A stretch of 64,000 nucleotides of DNA from Holophagaceae bacterium (GCA_025363715.1 JANYLR010000054.1:1-64000); one strand, 5' to 3'. Positions 35,184 through 45,180 are shown, numbered from the stretch's first letter. Numbers and translations are program-made. The notes: generated by a model not told the origin, from the letters alone.

Positions 35184-36371
35184 TTACAGGCTGAGGTTCT
35201 GGGAGCGCTTGATGATCTGCTCGAGCTTGGCTCCGGGATCCTTCATGCGCGTGAGGAACATGAGGGCGCTGATGATGAAGGGCTTGTAGGCGGCTTCCTG
35301 GTAGGTGGGGATGCGGTACTGCTCGAAGACCTCGGCGGAAACCTCACCGGCCTTGCAGCTCACATCGGTGATGTCCGCGGGCAGGCAGTGCATGTAGAGC
35401 GCCTTCTTGTTCGCGGTGGTGTCCATCTTCGCCCGGGTGCACTCCCAGTTCATGAACTTGGCGTTGTTGGCCAGGCACTCCTTCTCCAGGGCCTTGAGGC
35501 CATCCTTGTCCGAGGTCTTCAGGAGCTCGGTGCGGCGCTGCATGACATGGAAGGGAGCCCAGGACTTGGGGTACACGATATCGGCGCCGGCGAAGGCCTC
35601 TTCCATGCTGTTGGACACGGAGAACTTCCCGCCGGAGGCCGCGGCCTGCTTGCCGGCCAGTTCCACCACGTCGGGAATGAGGCCGTAGCCTTCGGGGTGG
35701 GCCAGGCGCACATCCATGCCGAAGCGGCTCATGAGGCCGATGATGCCCTGGGGCACCGAAAGGGGCTTGCCGTAGCTGGGGCTGTAGGCCCAGGTCATGG
35801 CGATCTTTTTGCCCTTCAGGTTCTCCAGGCTGCCGAAGTGGGATTTCAGCCAGGCCAGATCCGCCAGGGACTGGGTGGGATGGTCGATGTCGCACTGCAG
35901 GTTGATGAGGCTGGGACGGCGGTGCAGCACGCCCTGCTGGGTCCCGTCCGTGAGGGCGTCGCCCACCTCGCGCATGTACGAGTTGCCTTCGCCCAGGAAC
36001 ATGTCGTCGCGGATGCCGATCACTTCCGTGAGGAAGCTGATCATGTTGGCGGTCTCGCGCACGGTCTCACCGTGGGCCACCTGGCTCTTCTCCTCGTCCA
36101 GATCGGCCAGGCTCAGGCCCATGGCGCTGGCAGCGGAGGCGAAGCTGAAGCGGGTGCGGGTCGAGTTGTCGCGGAAGATCGAGATGGCCAGGCCCGTGTC
36201 GAAGGAGCGGAAGGACTTGCCGTCTTTGTGCAGGGTCTTGAGGGTATCGGCCAGGGTGAGGATGGCGCGGATCTCTTCTTCGGGGTGTTCCCAGGTGAGG
36301 AGGAAATCCTTTTCGAAGAGGTTGGTCTTCAGGGCCTGGAAGGCTTTGAGGTTGTCGGCGAGAGAGGGCAT
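35184..36371 (-). CDS. ygeW: Knotted carbamoyltransferase YgeW
   Basis: A transcarbamylase of 395 residues. The carbamoyl-phosphate site is seen in FRDNSTRTRFSFA, the second motif in DHPTQSLAD, and the HCLPADITDV loop of the knotted subgroup near the C terminus. In the pathway it should run in the phosphorolytic direction, giving carbamoyl phosphate from a carbamoylated intermediate for the carbamate kinases at 47997 and 49092. It sits between hyuA and the PLP lyase with 20-nt gaps, as in E. coli. Confidence 0.93.
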   Translation of the reverse strand: MPSLADNLKAFQALKTNLFEKDFLLTWEHPEEEIRAILTLADTLKTLHKDGKSFRSFDTGLAISIFRDNSTRTRFSFASAASAMGLSLADLDEEKSQVAHGETVRETANMISFLTEVIGIRDDMFLGEGNSYMREVGDALTDGTQQGVLHRRPSLINLQCDIDHPTQSLADLAWLKSHFGSLENLKGKKIAMTWAYSPSYGKPLSVPQGIIGLMSRFGMDVRLAHPEGYGLIPDVVELAGKQAAASGGKFSVSNSMEEAFAGADIVYPKSWAPFHVMQRRTELLKTSDKDGLKALEKECLANNAKFMNWECTRAKMDTTANKKALYMHCLPADITDVSCKAGEVSAEVFEQYRIPTYQEAAYKPFIISALMFLTRMKDPGAKLEQIIKRSQNLSL

Positions 36372-36392
36372 CGGGGCTCCTTGTTGATGGGT

Positions 36393-37760
36393 TCAGGTCA
36401 GTGGCAGGGTGGAGGGTGAAGGCTGGAGAAGCAGGCCCATGGGGGCTTCGGGCTGAGTAAGGCGGCCATCCTGTACCCGGGCTTCGCCCCGGAGCAGGAC
36501 ATGGCGCATGGCCAGGGATGACAGGAAACCGGGATAGGCTTCGTGGGTGTTGGAGAAGGTCGAGCGCAGGGGGCGCTCCGGCCCCTTCGGATCGAGGACG
36601 ACGATGTCGGCGTCCATGCCGGGCCTTAGCGAACCTTTGCGATCCCCGAGGCCGGCCCGCAGTGCGGGGTTCAGGGAGACATGGGTGGACAGGCCCAGGG
36701 CAGCGCGATCCGGATCATCCTCCCAGATCTTCCAGGTAACGTGCGGGAGCGATCCCAGGCCCGGCATGCCATTGGGCACGGTGCGGAGGTCCTGGCCGTT
36801 CCAGCTGTCCTTCTCACGGGCGCAGAAGGGGCAGTGATCCGTGGCGATGATATCGGCGGCGCCCTGGCGGATCAGATCCAGGAAGGGCGCGCGGTCACCC
36901 CGCAGGGGCGGCGAGCAGAGCCAGCGGTGGCCATCCTCTCGGGCCAGCCAGGACTCGTCCAGGAACAGGTACTGGGGGCAGGTCTCGAAGCTGAGGTCGC
37001 CCTTGCTCCGGTTCGCCACCAGGTGCTGGGCTCCCTCCAGGGTGGAGACGTGCACCACGTGCATGGAGGTGCGATGGGCGATGGCCAGTTCCGCCACCCG
37101 CTTGATGGCGATGACCTCGGCGGCTTCCGGCCGCAGGCGAGTGTGGCTGAAGGGCTTGGAAAGATCCAGGCCCGAGGCGTCCACGGCCTCGATGATTTCG
37201 TCGTCCTCGCAGTGGATGAGGAACTGGGTCCCGAGCGAGCCGAGGCTTGCGAAGAGCTCCTCGATGCGGCCGTAGCTGGCGTAGATGCCGGCGGCCTTGT
37301 AGGTGGTGTAGAGCTTCAGGGTATGGTACCCGCCGTGAACCAGAGCCCGCAGCACGTCAATGTCCGCAGGACTGAAGGTGGTGGGCGTGAGGTGCCAGAG
37401 GACATCGCTGTGGCTGCGTCCCTCGGCCTTGGCCCGGGCCCTGGCCATGGCCGCTAGGAGTGTCTCGCCCGACTCCTGGGTCACGAAGGTGCAGAGGGTG
37501 GTGATGCCGTTCTCCAGGGCCACCCGAGTGGCGGACTCGTACGTATCCGCCAGGTAGTAGGGCCCGATCTGGTCATCCACGTGGGTGTGGAAATCGATGA
37601 AGCCTGGCAGCACATAGCAGCCCGCGGCCTCGATCACCCGGTCCGCCGAGGCTGCTTCCGGAGCACCCACCGCGACGATGCGTTCCCCCTCGACCAGCAC
37701 ATCCAGCGACTGGATGCGTCCGTCGAGGGCCACGCGGCCGTTGCGGATGAGGGTCTTCAT
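36393..37760 (-). CDS. hyuA: D-hydantoinase/dihydropyrimidinase-like amidohydrolase HyuA
   Basis: A cyclic-amide hydrolase of 455 residues. The binuclear metal site is built from GFIDFHTHVDD, the likely carboxylated lysine in TLKLYTTYK, FLIHCED, VVHVST and the IIATDHCPF aspartate. It should open a five- or six-membered ring formed during purine breakdown. The ATG overlaps the upstream PLP gene by four bases, and ygeW follows after 21 nt, so ring opening, carbamoyl transfer and amino-acid handling are encoded in a single unit. Confidence 0.92.
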   Translation of the reverse strand: MKTLIRNGRVALDGRIQSLDVLVEGERIVAVGAPEAASADRVIEAAGCYVLPGFIDFHTHVDDQIGPYYLADTYESATRVALENGITTLCTFVTQESGETLLAAMARARAKAEGRSHSDVLWHLTPTTFSPADIDVLRALVHGGYHTLKLYTTYKAAGIYASYGRIEELFASLGSLGTQFLIHCEDDEIIEAVDASGLDLSKPFSHTRLRPEAAEVIAIKRVAELAIAHRTSMHVVHVSTLEGAQHLVANRSKGDLSFETCPQYLFLDESWLAREDGHRWLCSPPLRGDRAPFLDLIRQGAADIIATDHCPFCAREKDSWNGQDLRTVPNGMPGLGSLPHVTWKIWEDDPDRAALGLSTHVSLNPALRAGLGDRKGSLRPGMDADIVVLDPKGPERPLRSTFSNTHEAYPGFLSSLAMRHVLLRGEARVQDGRLTQPEAPMGLLLQPSPSTLPLT

Positions 37761-38971
37761 AGGGCCAGGGTTTCCAGGACCGGCGGAACGGCCGGAGGAA
37801 TGCTGATGCGGGAAAGCGGAGCCTCCACGTCCTTGAGGCCGTGGCCTGTCGCGAGGATGACCACTGGACCGGAGCCGGAAATGCGGTTGGGGCCGGCCTG
37901 GAGCTTGGTGAGCCCAGCCAACGCGGTGGCGCCCGCGGGTTCCGTGAAGATGCCCGTACGGCCCGCCAGCAAGGCCTGGGCTTCCAGTATTTCTTCGTCG
38001 CTGACGGTGAGGGTCAGGCCCTGACTTTCATGGATGGCCCGACGGGCGCCGTGGGCATTGCTGGGGCAGGTGACCGAAATGGAATCCGCGCGAGTGGTGG
38101 GGTTGGTCGCGTCCGAATAAACGCCGGTCTCCACGTAGCGGTGGATGGCGTCGGAGGTCTCCGCCTGGACGCCGATGAGCCGCGGCAGCCGGTCGATGAG
38201 CCCGGCCCGCTTGAGGTCCACGAAGCCCTTATGCACGCCGCCGAGGATCACGCCATCGCCCACGGAGACGAGAATCGCTTCGGGTACCTGGAAGCCCAGC
38301 TGGGCCCAGATCTCCAGGCTGACGGTCTTCTTGCCCTCGATGGTGAGGGGATGGTAGGCGGTGTTGCGGTTGAGGCCGCCACGCTTCGCCGTGTACTCCA
38401 GCGACAGGGCGAAGGCGTCATCGTAGGTGCCCTGGATGGGCACCACCCTAGCGCCATACAGCACCATCTGCACCAGCTTGGCCTTCGGCGCCTTCTCGGG
38501 CACGAAGATGAGCGCCTTGGTCTCGGTGGACGCGCACACCGCCGCCAGGGCCGAGGCCGCGTTGCCCGTGGAGGCCGCCACGATGAGCTCCATGCCCAGG
38601 CGACGGGCTTCCGCCACCACCAGGAAGGAGGCCCGGTCCTTAAGACTGCCGCTGGGATTCAGGCCGTCGTTCTTCACCCAGAGGCTGGGCAGACCCAGCT
38701 CGGCGCCAAGCCGGTCGACGCGCCCCAGGGGCGTATTCCCCACGGGAATGGGTGGATGAAATTCCTGCTCCACCGGACAGAACAAGTTCCAATCCGGCTG
38801 GCCACGATCGAAACCGCGCTGGATGGCTTCGTAATCGAAGACCGCCTCCAGCACGCCCAGGAGCGGGATGCCGGGCCGGTAGGCCTTGCCGCACACGGGG
38901 CAGAGGTAGCGCACCTCGTCCCGGGAGTAAGTCCGTCCGCAATCCGTGCATCGGTAGGAGAAAGGGGTCAT
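37757..38971 (-). CDS. Threonine-synthase-like PLP enzyme with N-terminal zinc ribbon
   Basis: 404 residues. The first 30 hold two CxxC pairs (CTDCG and CPVCGKA), a zinc ribbon seen in some threonine synthases. The PLP lysine is in PSGSLKDRASF, with ASTGNAASALA as the phosphate loop. In this operon, a beta/gamma-elimination or ammonia-lyase activity on an amino acid from the purine ring is more plausible than threonine synthesis, but the sequence alone does not decide. It is the first gene of the hyuA-ygeW unit and starts 16 nt after a terminator. Confidence 0.8.
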   Translation of the reverse strand: MTPFSYRCTDCGRTYSRDEVRYLCPVCGKAYRPGIPLLGVLEAVFDYEAIQRGFDRGQPDWNLFCPVEQEFHPPIPVGNTPLGRVDRLGAELGLPSLWVKNDGLNPSGSLKDRASFLVVAEARRLGMELIVAASTGNAASALAAVCASTETKALIFVPEKAPKAKLVQMVLYGARVVPIQGTYDDAFALSLEYTAKRGGLNRNTAYHPLTIEGKKTVSLEIWAQLGFQVPEAILVSVGDGVILGGVHKGFVDLKRAGLIDRLPRLIGVQAETSDAIHRYVETGVYSDATNPTTRADSISVTCPSNAHGARRAIHESQGLTLTVSDEEILEAQALLAGRTGIFTEPAGATALAGLTKLQAGPNRISGSGPVVILATGHGLKDVEAPLSRISIPPAVPPVLETLAL

Positions 38972-38986
38972 GAGGCATTCCAGGGG

Positions 38987-39025
38987 AAAAAGAAAGCCCG
39001 CGCGGAAGTCGCCTTCCGCGCGGGC
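38987..39025 (-). terminator. Rho-independent terminator after the outer-membrane protein gene
   Basis: Reading on the minus strand, a 12-bp GC-rich stem (39025-39014 with 39007-38996, GCCCGCGCGGAA arm) and a 6-nt loop are followed by a T-rich run (38995-38987). It lies 12 nt after the stop of the barrel gene and only 16 nt before the start of the PLP gene. The downstream operon therefore depends on read-through or on an unseen internal promoter. Confidence 0.87.
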
Positions 39026-39037
39026 CGTTGCTGCGGT

Positions 39038-39949
39038 CTAGAAGTGGATTTCAAGAGCCGCCATGACGCAGGTCGTCTTGGGGTTCACGCCACCACCGGT
39101 GCCGGAAGCAGTAGCTGCGGCGGCGGTGGAGTAGGTGGGATCGCCGAACTTGTTGTCCCAGTACTCGAAGCCGGGGCCGATCTGCCAGGTGTTCTTCTTG
39201 CAGCCGAGGACCGGGCTGATATCGAACATCCAGAAGCCACGGAACAGGGTCTCGAGCTTGGTCTCAACGGCGGAGCCATCCTTGCCCTTGGCGCCGGTGA
39301 AGGTGGCGAAGCCCTTCACGGAGGTGTTGACCGGGCCGAGGGCCACGGGGATGCCCCAGGCGGCGGCGATCTGGTAGGTGCCCTTGAAGACGACATCGGT
39401 CGTTCCGCCCTGGGGAATCCTGAAGCCACCGAAGGCGTTGTGGTTCTTTTCCTTGTAGTAGAGCGCGCTGACGTTGAGGAAGCCGGGCACCTTGAAGTTG
39501 AAGGTGGGGCCCGCCATCAGCTTGTAGACCGCCGGGGCGAAGGTGGTGTTCTTGGCGGCGTAGTCAAAGCCGAAGGAGAAATCCATGCCGCGCACGGGCC
39601 CGAAGTCGATCTTGGTATCGAAGACCTTGCCCAGGCTCAGGTTGTGCTTGTAGGACACGTAGACTTCGTGGGCGCCCTGCTTCGCGAAGTTGGCATTGTT
39701 CTGGGCGTTGTTGGAGGGATCCGTGGCGCTGGAGGTCAGCATGTCCACGCTGAAGAAGTTGCTGCCCAGGGAATAGCCCGAGACATGGGTGAGGTTGAAG
39801 ATGTTCTTGGCCATGGAATCCGGGTTGGCCGGTTCCTGGAACTGGGTGCCGTAGCGGTAGCCGAAGGAGGTATCGCTCCAGTCAGCGGCACTGACGGGGA
39901 GGGCGGCCAGGGCGACGATGCCCAGGGCAGTGAGGGTGAGCTTTTTCAT
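39038..39949 (-). CDS. Outer-membrane beta-barrel protein, probably Tsx-like
   Basis: A 303-residue protein with a signal peptide (MKKLTLTALGIVALAALPVSA), alternating amphipathic strands throughout and a terminal aromatic residue (ALEIHF), the usual outer-membrane insertion signal. The N-terminal part with DMLTSSATDPSNNA and the order of strands recall the Tsx nucleoside channel family, and the genomic setting (nucleobase importers) agrees. The family call is tentative. GGAG precedes the ATG by 6 nt. It has its own terminator, so it can be made in larger amounts than its neighbours. Confidence 0.72.
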   Translation of the reverse strand: MKKLTLTALGIVALAALPVSAADWSDTSFGYRYGTQFQEPANPDSMAKNIFNLTHVSGYSLGSNFFSVDMLTSSATDPSNNAQNNANFAKQGAHEVYVSYKHNLSLGKVFDTKIDFGPVRGMDFSFGFDYAAKNTTFAPAVYKLMAGPTFNFKVPGFLNVSALYYKEKNHNAFGGFRIPQGGTTDVVFKGTYQIAAAWGIPVALGPVNTSVKGFATFTGAKGKDGSAVETKLETLFRGFWMFDISPVLGCKKNTWQIGPGFEYWDNKFGDPTYSTAAAATASGTGGGVNPKTTCVMAALEIHF

Positions 39950-40216
39950 GCGTGTCTCCGGTGGAGTGGGTGGCCAGGGATTCCTGGTCCGCACGTTGGG
40001 GTGGGGGTGGGGGGGTGAAGCGGGTGCAGCAAAGGCTTTGATGTGGCAAGGCTGTGTGGGATTGGTTACAGGATGGACATCCACGGCGAGATGGAACATC
40101 GGCAGGGTGCAAGCACGCGTTCCGGCTGTGGAAGGGCCCACCAGATCTTGTTTTTCAAGGAAAGGTTAAAATAGAAACCCCTAAGGTCAACAAAAAATTT
40201 CGCTGGTGAAAATTTT
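39950..40216. other. Leader region of the barrel gene with G-runs and an AT-rich motif
   Basis: The gap holds three long G-runs on the plus strand (39998-40015) that could form a G-quadruplex on the template side. Near 40208-40219 it has an AATTTTTTAC element like those upstream of xdhD and arcC. No gene is visible. A promoter for the barrel gene should lie here, but I cannot place the hexamers with confidence. Confidence 0.4.
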
Positions 40217-43200
40217 TTACCTAGAGGCTGAAACCAGGGCAGGAAGTGCCACTTCGACACTCAACAGGGCGATCAGTGTGGCGCAGGCTTGCAGGTCGAT
40301 CGGGGTGCCCTCGGGCAAGACGGCCGCGGCTTTCCAATCCAGCAAGGCCCAGGTTCCAGCCTGCAACCGGACAGTGATCTGGTCGCTCCGGTACTGGACT
40401 GTGTCGCCGATCACTTCCAGGCTTAAGGCCTGGCTGCCCAGCCGGGCTTGGATGGCGAGGCCAGCAGCCCGCCGGACGAATCGGAAGGCATCGCCCTTGG
40501 CCTCCCGGAAGCCCTCTTCGTCGATCCAGAAGCGGGGCTTGTCCCGGTAGGGTGAGCCCGCCGCAGGGCAGAACGAATCGCAGTTGCCGCACTCGTTGCA
40601 GTAGTCGGCGATGTTGAGGGTCTGGACCCGCTGATCCACGCGGAAGGTCTGGGCGCCCTCGGCCACGAGCCGGCCCTGCCGCTGCACCAGCTGGGGCAGC
40701 TGCAGGCTGAAGGGCTCGATGCCGTAGGCCATATTGGCCCGGTTGGGACAGACCGTGACGCAAAGGCTGCAGAGGTCATCGCAGTCCAGGCAGCGGCTGG
40801 CCTCCAGGGCGGCGGACTCGGCGGTGAAGGGCTTGAGCACTTCGTCGAAGCCGTGCCGGTCCGTCAGGGGCAGCACGGGCACCTTCTGGGCCCCCACTAG
40901 GCGGCCCTTCTTCTCCATGAGGGCCGCGTCCGCCTGGCCCTTCTCCAGCAGGGGCTCGGGCCTTAGCTCCACGCCATGGCGGGTCGCGATGGCCTCGGCC
41001 ACCGCCCGGCCGTCGGCGATGGCGAGGATCACGGAAGAAGCGCCGTGCACCACGTCGCCCCCCGCGAACAGGCCAGGCACCGAAGTCTCCCGGGTGCGGG
41101 GGTCCACCACCAGGTAGCCGTTGCTGTTGCGCTGGACCTCCAGACCCTCCAGGAAGTCCAGCACCGCCTCCTGGCTGATGGCCGAGATGATGGTGTCGGC
41201 GGGCAGCACGACTTCGCTGCCCTCTACGGGCACAGGGCGGGGCCGACCCGAGGCATCCCGCTCGCCCAGCCGCATGCGGGTGCAGGAGAGACCAGTGACC
41301 TTGCCGCCTTCAACCACAACACGAGCCGGGGCCACCAGATCCCGGATCTGGATGCCCTCCTCGACGCAGTCATGGACCTCAGCGGGATCCGCGGGCATCT
41401 GGGCTCGGGTGCGCCGGTAGACGATGGTCACCTCGCCGCCCGGCACCAGCCGGATGGCGGAGCGCACCGCATCCATGGCGGAGTTGCCGGCGCCGATGAC
41501 CAGGATGCGCTGGCCCAGATCCATGGGCGTGCCCGCCCGCACCTTGTCGAGGAAGTCCAGGGCATCCATGACGCCGGTCGTGTCTTCGCCGGGGATCCCC
41601 AGGCGCTTGCCCTTCTGGGCCCCCACTGCCAGGAAGACATGGGGATAGTCCCGGCGCAGCCCGGCCAGAGTGAAATCCCGACCCAGGACCTGGCCCAGAT
41701 GGATCTGGACACCAAGTTCCCGCAGGCGGACCAGATCCCCTTCCAGGGTTTCGTTCGGCAGCCGGTAGGCCGGGATCAGGCCGCCCACCATGCCGCCCAG
41801 TTCATGCTTGGCTTCGAAAACCTCCGCGTCGAAACCCATCTTGGCCAGGAAGTAGGCCGCGGAGAGGCCCGCGGGACCGGCGCCCACGATGGCCACCTTC
41901 ACGCCGATGGACCTGCCCCGCACCTCAGCGGGAAGCGGTCCCGCGTTCTCGAAGGCGAAGCGCTTGATCTCGCGGATGGCCAGGGGCGCGTCGTAGAAGT
42001 TGCGGACGCAGCGCTCCGTGCAGGGGTGGTCACAGACGCTGCCCGTGATGCCCGGCTGGGGGTTGGTGCGGAGGATGACCTCCATGGCCTCGGCGGGCTT
42101 GCCATGGGCCACCAGCCACAGGTAGTCGGGAATGTTCTGGTTGGTGGGGCAGGCGTCCACGCAGGGCGCGTTGATGCAGTCGAAGTGACCCAGGGGGCGA
42201 TCCCCCTTGAAGTCCAGGGGCCGGGTGCGGCGCACATAGGCGTCATCGCCCAGGACCTTCACCGCGTGCCGGGCCAGGTTGAAGCGGGCGCCATGGCCGC
42301 CCGAGCTGGCCTGCACGAAGGTGTCGAGGCTGTCCGCCCCGGCCTCGTCCATGGCGGCTTCGAGGTTCACCAGGTACTGCTGGAGGCGTGCGTAGCCGCC
42401 GGGCTTGAGCAGGTCGGTGCAGACCGTCACGGGGCCCAGGTCGTCGGCGATGAGGTCCGGGAAGTTGCGGGCATCGGCGCCGCCGCAGAAGCTGAGGGGC
42501 ACCTGCCCTTCCGTTTCTTCCATCACCAGATGGGCCAGGGTCAGAGTGATCGGGTGCAGCGCCCGACCCGAGAGATACATCATCTTTTCGCTGGTGGGGA
42601 AGACGGGCCGGTGGTTCACCACCTCGAGCGTGTTGGTGAGCTTGAGACCGAAGCTGTTCTCCGTGCCCTTCGCCACCTGGGCCAGCCGCTTCACCATGGC
42701 CATGGCGTCATCCCACTTGGGATCGTGGCCGAAGGCCTCGTCGGGGACAGTAATATCGAAGCCGAGGGTGTCATTCAGCAACCCGCGCAGCCGCTCGGGA
42801 CCGAGCAGTGTGGGGTTGAGCTTCACCCAGGTGTGCACGCCAGCTCGGTGAGGAGGAACTTGGCGATGCGTTCGATCTCCGCCGGCGGGCAGCCATGCAT
42901 GGTAGAGAGGGTGATCTGGTTGGAGAGCTCGGTCGGAATGGCGATGTCCCGCACGCCGGGGTAGATCTTGGCCACGGTGTCGATGGCCTCGGCGAGGCGT
43001 GGTCCGGCGTTCCGCATGTCCGCGATGAACTTCTGCACCCGTGGATGCTGGATGCCCTCCAGGTTGTAGCCCACGCTCATGCTGAAGTGGGTGCCGGGAC
43101 TCTTGAGCCCCATCTTGTGGGCGAGCGCGTGGATGAGCACCCAGCCGTTGAGGTACTCCGTGAAGGATTCCTCCAGCTTCAGTTCCTGGGACCACTCGCA

Positions 43201-43518
43201 GTTGTAGGTCTCGTCGGCCGCATCGATGCAGGGCCGGCTCACCTCGATCTCGTCGAGGATCTGCACGGTCTTCAGCTCGATGAACCGGGCCCCGCAGAGC
43301 CAGCTGGACACGATGTTCTGGGACAGCTGGGTGTGGGGGCCCGCCGCCACGCCCAGGGGCGCAGCGACGGTGTGCCCGAACATCTCCCGCGCCAGCCTGG
43401 CGTGGGGGATCTGGAAGTTCTGCTTCGGGATGCCGAGGACGTCCTCCCGTGAATCCAGCTCATGGAAGATCCAGCCGCTGAGCAGCTCGAGGGAAGCGGA
43501 GCGGAAGGCTTTTTCCAT
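40217..43518 (-). pseudogene. ygfK: YgfK, putative selenate reductase subunit-like, single frameshift
   Basis: The gene is read from ATG 43518 to about 42840 in one frame (ending KFLLTEL) and continues as VHTWVKLNPTLLG in another to TAA at 40217. One G is missing in a short G-run at 42840-42841; restoring it gives ~1,100 residues, near the E. coli size (1,032). Domains in order: a dihydroorotate-dehydrogenase-like part; a GltD-type [4Fe-4S] region (CINAPCVDACPTNQN, CDHPCTERCV); an FAD/NAD part (VAIVGAGPAGLSAAYF); and a C-terminal ferredoxin region (CDDLCSLCVTVCPN, CNECGNCDSFCPA). It probably moves electrons for purine reduction. All else looks intact, so a sequencing error or recent mutation is likely. 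Confidence 0.88.
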
Positions 43519-43575
43519 GGTGCCGGTGACCTCGTGGAGCCAGAAACAGGAACGATGCCGGTAGGGCGTGGCGGG

Positions 43576-45111
43576 CTAGAGGTTGCCCGCGTAGACGCTG
43601 GGGAAGCGGGCGAGGAAGGCGGCGCAGTGCTGCAGCTCCCGCTCATCGAGGCATTCGCCGATCTTGTGGGTGTTCTGCTCGATGCCGGGGCCGAAGCCGA
43701 TCATGGCCGGGTGCTTGTAGACCTCGTTGACCACCCAGTTCTTCTTCACGCTGCCGGGGATGTCAGCGTCCTTGGGCACGGGGAAGCCCACGCCGTCCGT
43801 GGAGAAGACCCAGCGGTCCACCCGAGGCTCCTTGGTCAGGACGCCGCCGGAGCCGATCTTGCCGTCCACATAGGGGCTGATGACTTTGCGGTACGCACTC
43901 ACGGCCGACTGGACGGCCGGGTGCTCCTCGGGGGTGAGCCAGCCCAGGTAGACCTGGGGATTGTTGAGGACGTACCCCTTCCAGGAGGCATCAGTGTAGA
44001 CGGGTATGGTCACGTCCACAGAGAGGCCCGCCTTGCGGGCGGTGGCCACCGCGTCCAGGGCCTCCACATCGGCGCAGGATTGCTCCGGCGTCTCGCCGAT
44101 CGTGAGCCGGCGATCGAAGCGGAAGGTGAACTTCTCGGGCACGGCGCAGTCACTGGGCGTGTCGAGCCTGGCCCAGGAGGCGGTGCGAGTGCCGTGGCCC
44201 AGGAACTTGTCGTCCTTGAAGCCGATGCGCTTGTCGTACTTGTCCGCAGCCTCCTTAACAATGGCGCCACCGAACTCCAGGGGGTTCTTGCCTTCCCAGG
44301 GCATGGAGCCATGGCAGGACTTGCCGGTGACGGTGACTTCGATCTGCATGCGGCCCCGCTGGCCGCGGTAGATGCCCAGGGCGCCGTTCTTCGAGCAGCC
44401 GCTGCCATCCGTGAGGATGACCACGTCCGGGATGATCGCGGCCTTGGCCGTGGGGAATACCTTGCGCACGAGATACATGGGACCGGCACCGTCATTGTCT
44501 TCTTCGCAGGCCGTGGCGTAGGAGTAGACGATGGCGCCTTTCAGCGCACCCTCGCCCTCGAGCTCCAGCAGGATCTTGGTGGCGATGGCCGCGGAGACCA
44601 CACCACCGAGCTGATCCGCGGAACCGCGGCCGAAGATGAGGTGGTTCCACTCGCTCTCGGCGGGCAGGAAGCCCAGCTCCTTCTTCAGGAAGTCCTTGTT
44701 GACCTTGGCGGAGTCGATGATGCCGTTGAAGCAGTCCACGCCCACGACCTTGTCCAGCCACTGGGCGCGCAGGGGTTTCACCGTGTCGGTATGGCCGTCG
44801 ATGTAGATGACCTTCTTCTGGTCCGGTGCGATGCCGTCCTTGGGATCCTCCACCCGCCACACCAGGTTGCCGAAGTCGTCGAAGAAGACGTCCTCGGGGT
44901 TACGCACGGCCTTGATCTCGATGACCTTCTTGCGCAGGTACTCCAGCCGCGGGAACTCGTGGTTGGAGGTGCCGCAGTGGGGATCGCCGCCCTGGTCCAC
45001 GGGCTTGTCCACGTAGTCGGCGGGAATCCGGATGGCCTCCTTCAGCATCTCCGAGGCGAGGGGCAGGTAGTTGGCTGCCAGTTCCGCAATGCGGGCATCA
45101 AGGTTGGACAT
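43576..45111 (-). CDS. ygeY: YgeY-family M20 metallohydrolase
   Basis: A zinc peptidase-fold hydrolase of 511 residues. Metal and catalytic motifs are YIDGHTDTV, GRGSADQLGG and the ATACEEDNDG glutamate pair. E. coli YgeY has about 403 residues, so this protein is longer. The extra length is partly at the N terminus (DPHCGTSNHEFP) and in the middle. In the pathway it should hydrolyse an amide or ureido bond of a ring-opened intermediate. It lies between xdhD (69 nt) and ygfK (57 nt) on one transcript. Confidence 0.9.
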   Translation of the reverse strand: MSNLDARIAELAANYLPLASEMLKEAIRIPADYVDKPVDQGGDPHCGTSNHEFPRLEYLRKKVIEIKAVRNPEDVFFDDFGNLVWRVEDPKDGIAPDQKKVIYIDGHTDTVKPLRAQWLDKVVGVDCFNGIIDSAKVNKDFLKKELGFLPAESEWNHLIFGRGSADQLGGVVSAAIATKILLELEGEGALKGAIVYSYATACEEDNDGAGPMYLVRKVFPTAKAAIIPDVVILTDGSGCSKNGALGIYRGQRGRMQIEVTVTGKSCHGSMPWEGKNPLEFGGAIVKEAADKYDKRIGFKDDKFLGHGTRTASWARLDTPSDCAVPEKFTFRFDRRLTIGETPEQSCADVEALDAVATARKAGLSVDVTIPVYTDASWKGYVLNNPQVYLGWLTPEEHPAVQSAVSAYRKVISPYVDGKIGSGGVLTKEPRVDRWVFSTDGVGFPVPKDADIPGSVKKNWVVNEVYKHPAMIGFGPGIEQNTHKIGECLDERELQHCAAFLARFPSVYAGNL

Positions 45112-45180
45112 GGAAGGGGCTCCGTTGGGTGTGAGTGGCGGACACCGGCACAGGACCGGGCCAAAAAAGGGGGGGCGAGG

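Noticed and set aside
33867..36419. 850-residue plus-strand open frame antisense to ygeW and the PLP lyase
   Set aside because: It is the shadow of two highly motif-rich genes on the other strand; composition is Gly/His/Ala/Asp-rich with no recognisable domain.
37757..38971. Annotation as a housekeeping threonine synthase
   Set aside because: It is similar in fold and zinc ribbon, but it is embedded in the hyuA-ygeW unit; the generic PLP call is safer.
42823..43518. N-terminal YgfK part as an independent 231-residue protein
   Set aside because: The reading continues in another frame with the correct next YgfK residues, so a frameshift within one gene explains it better.
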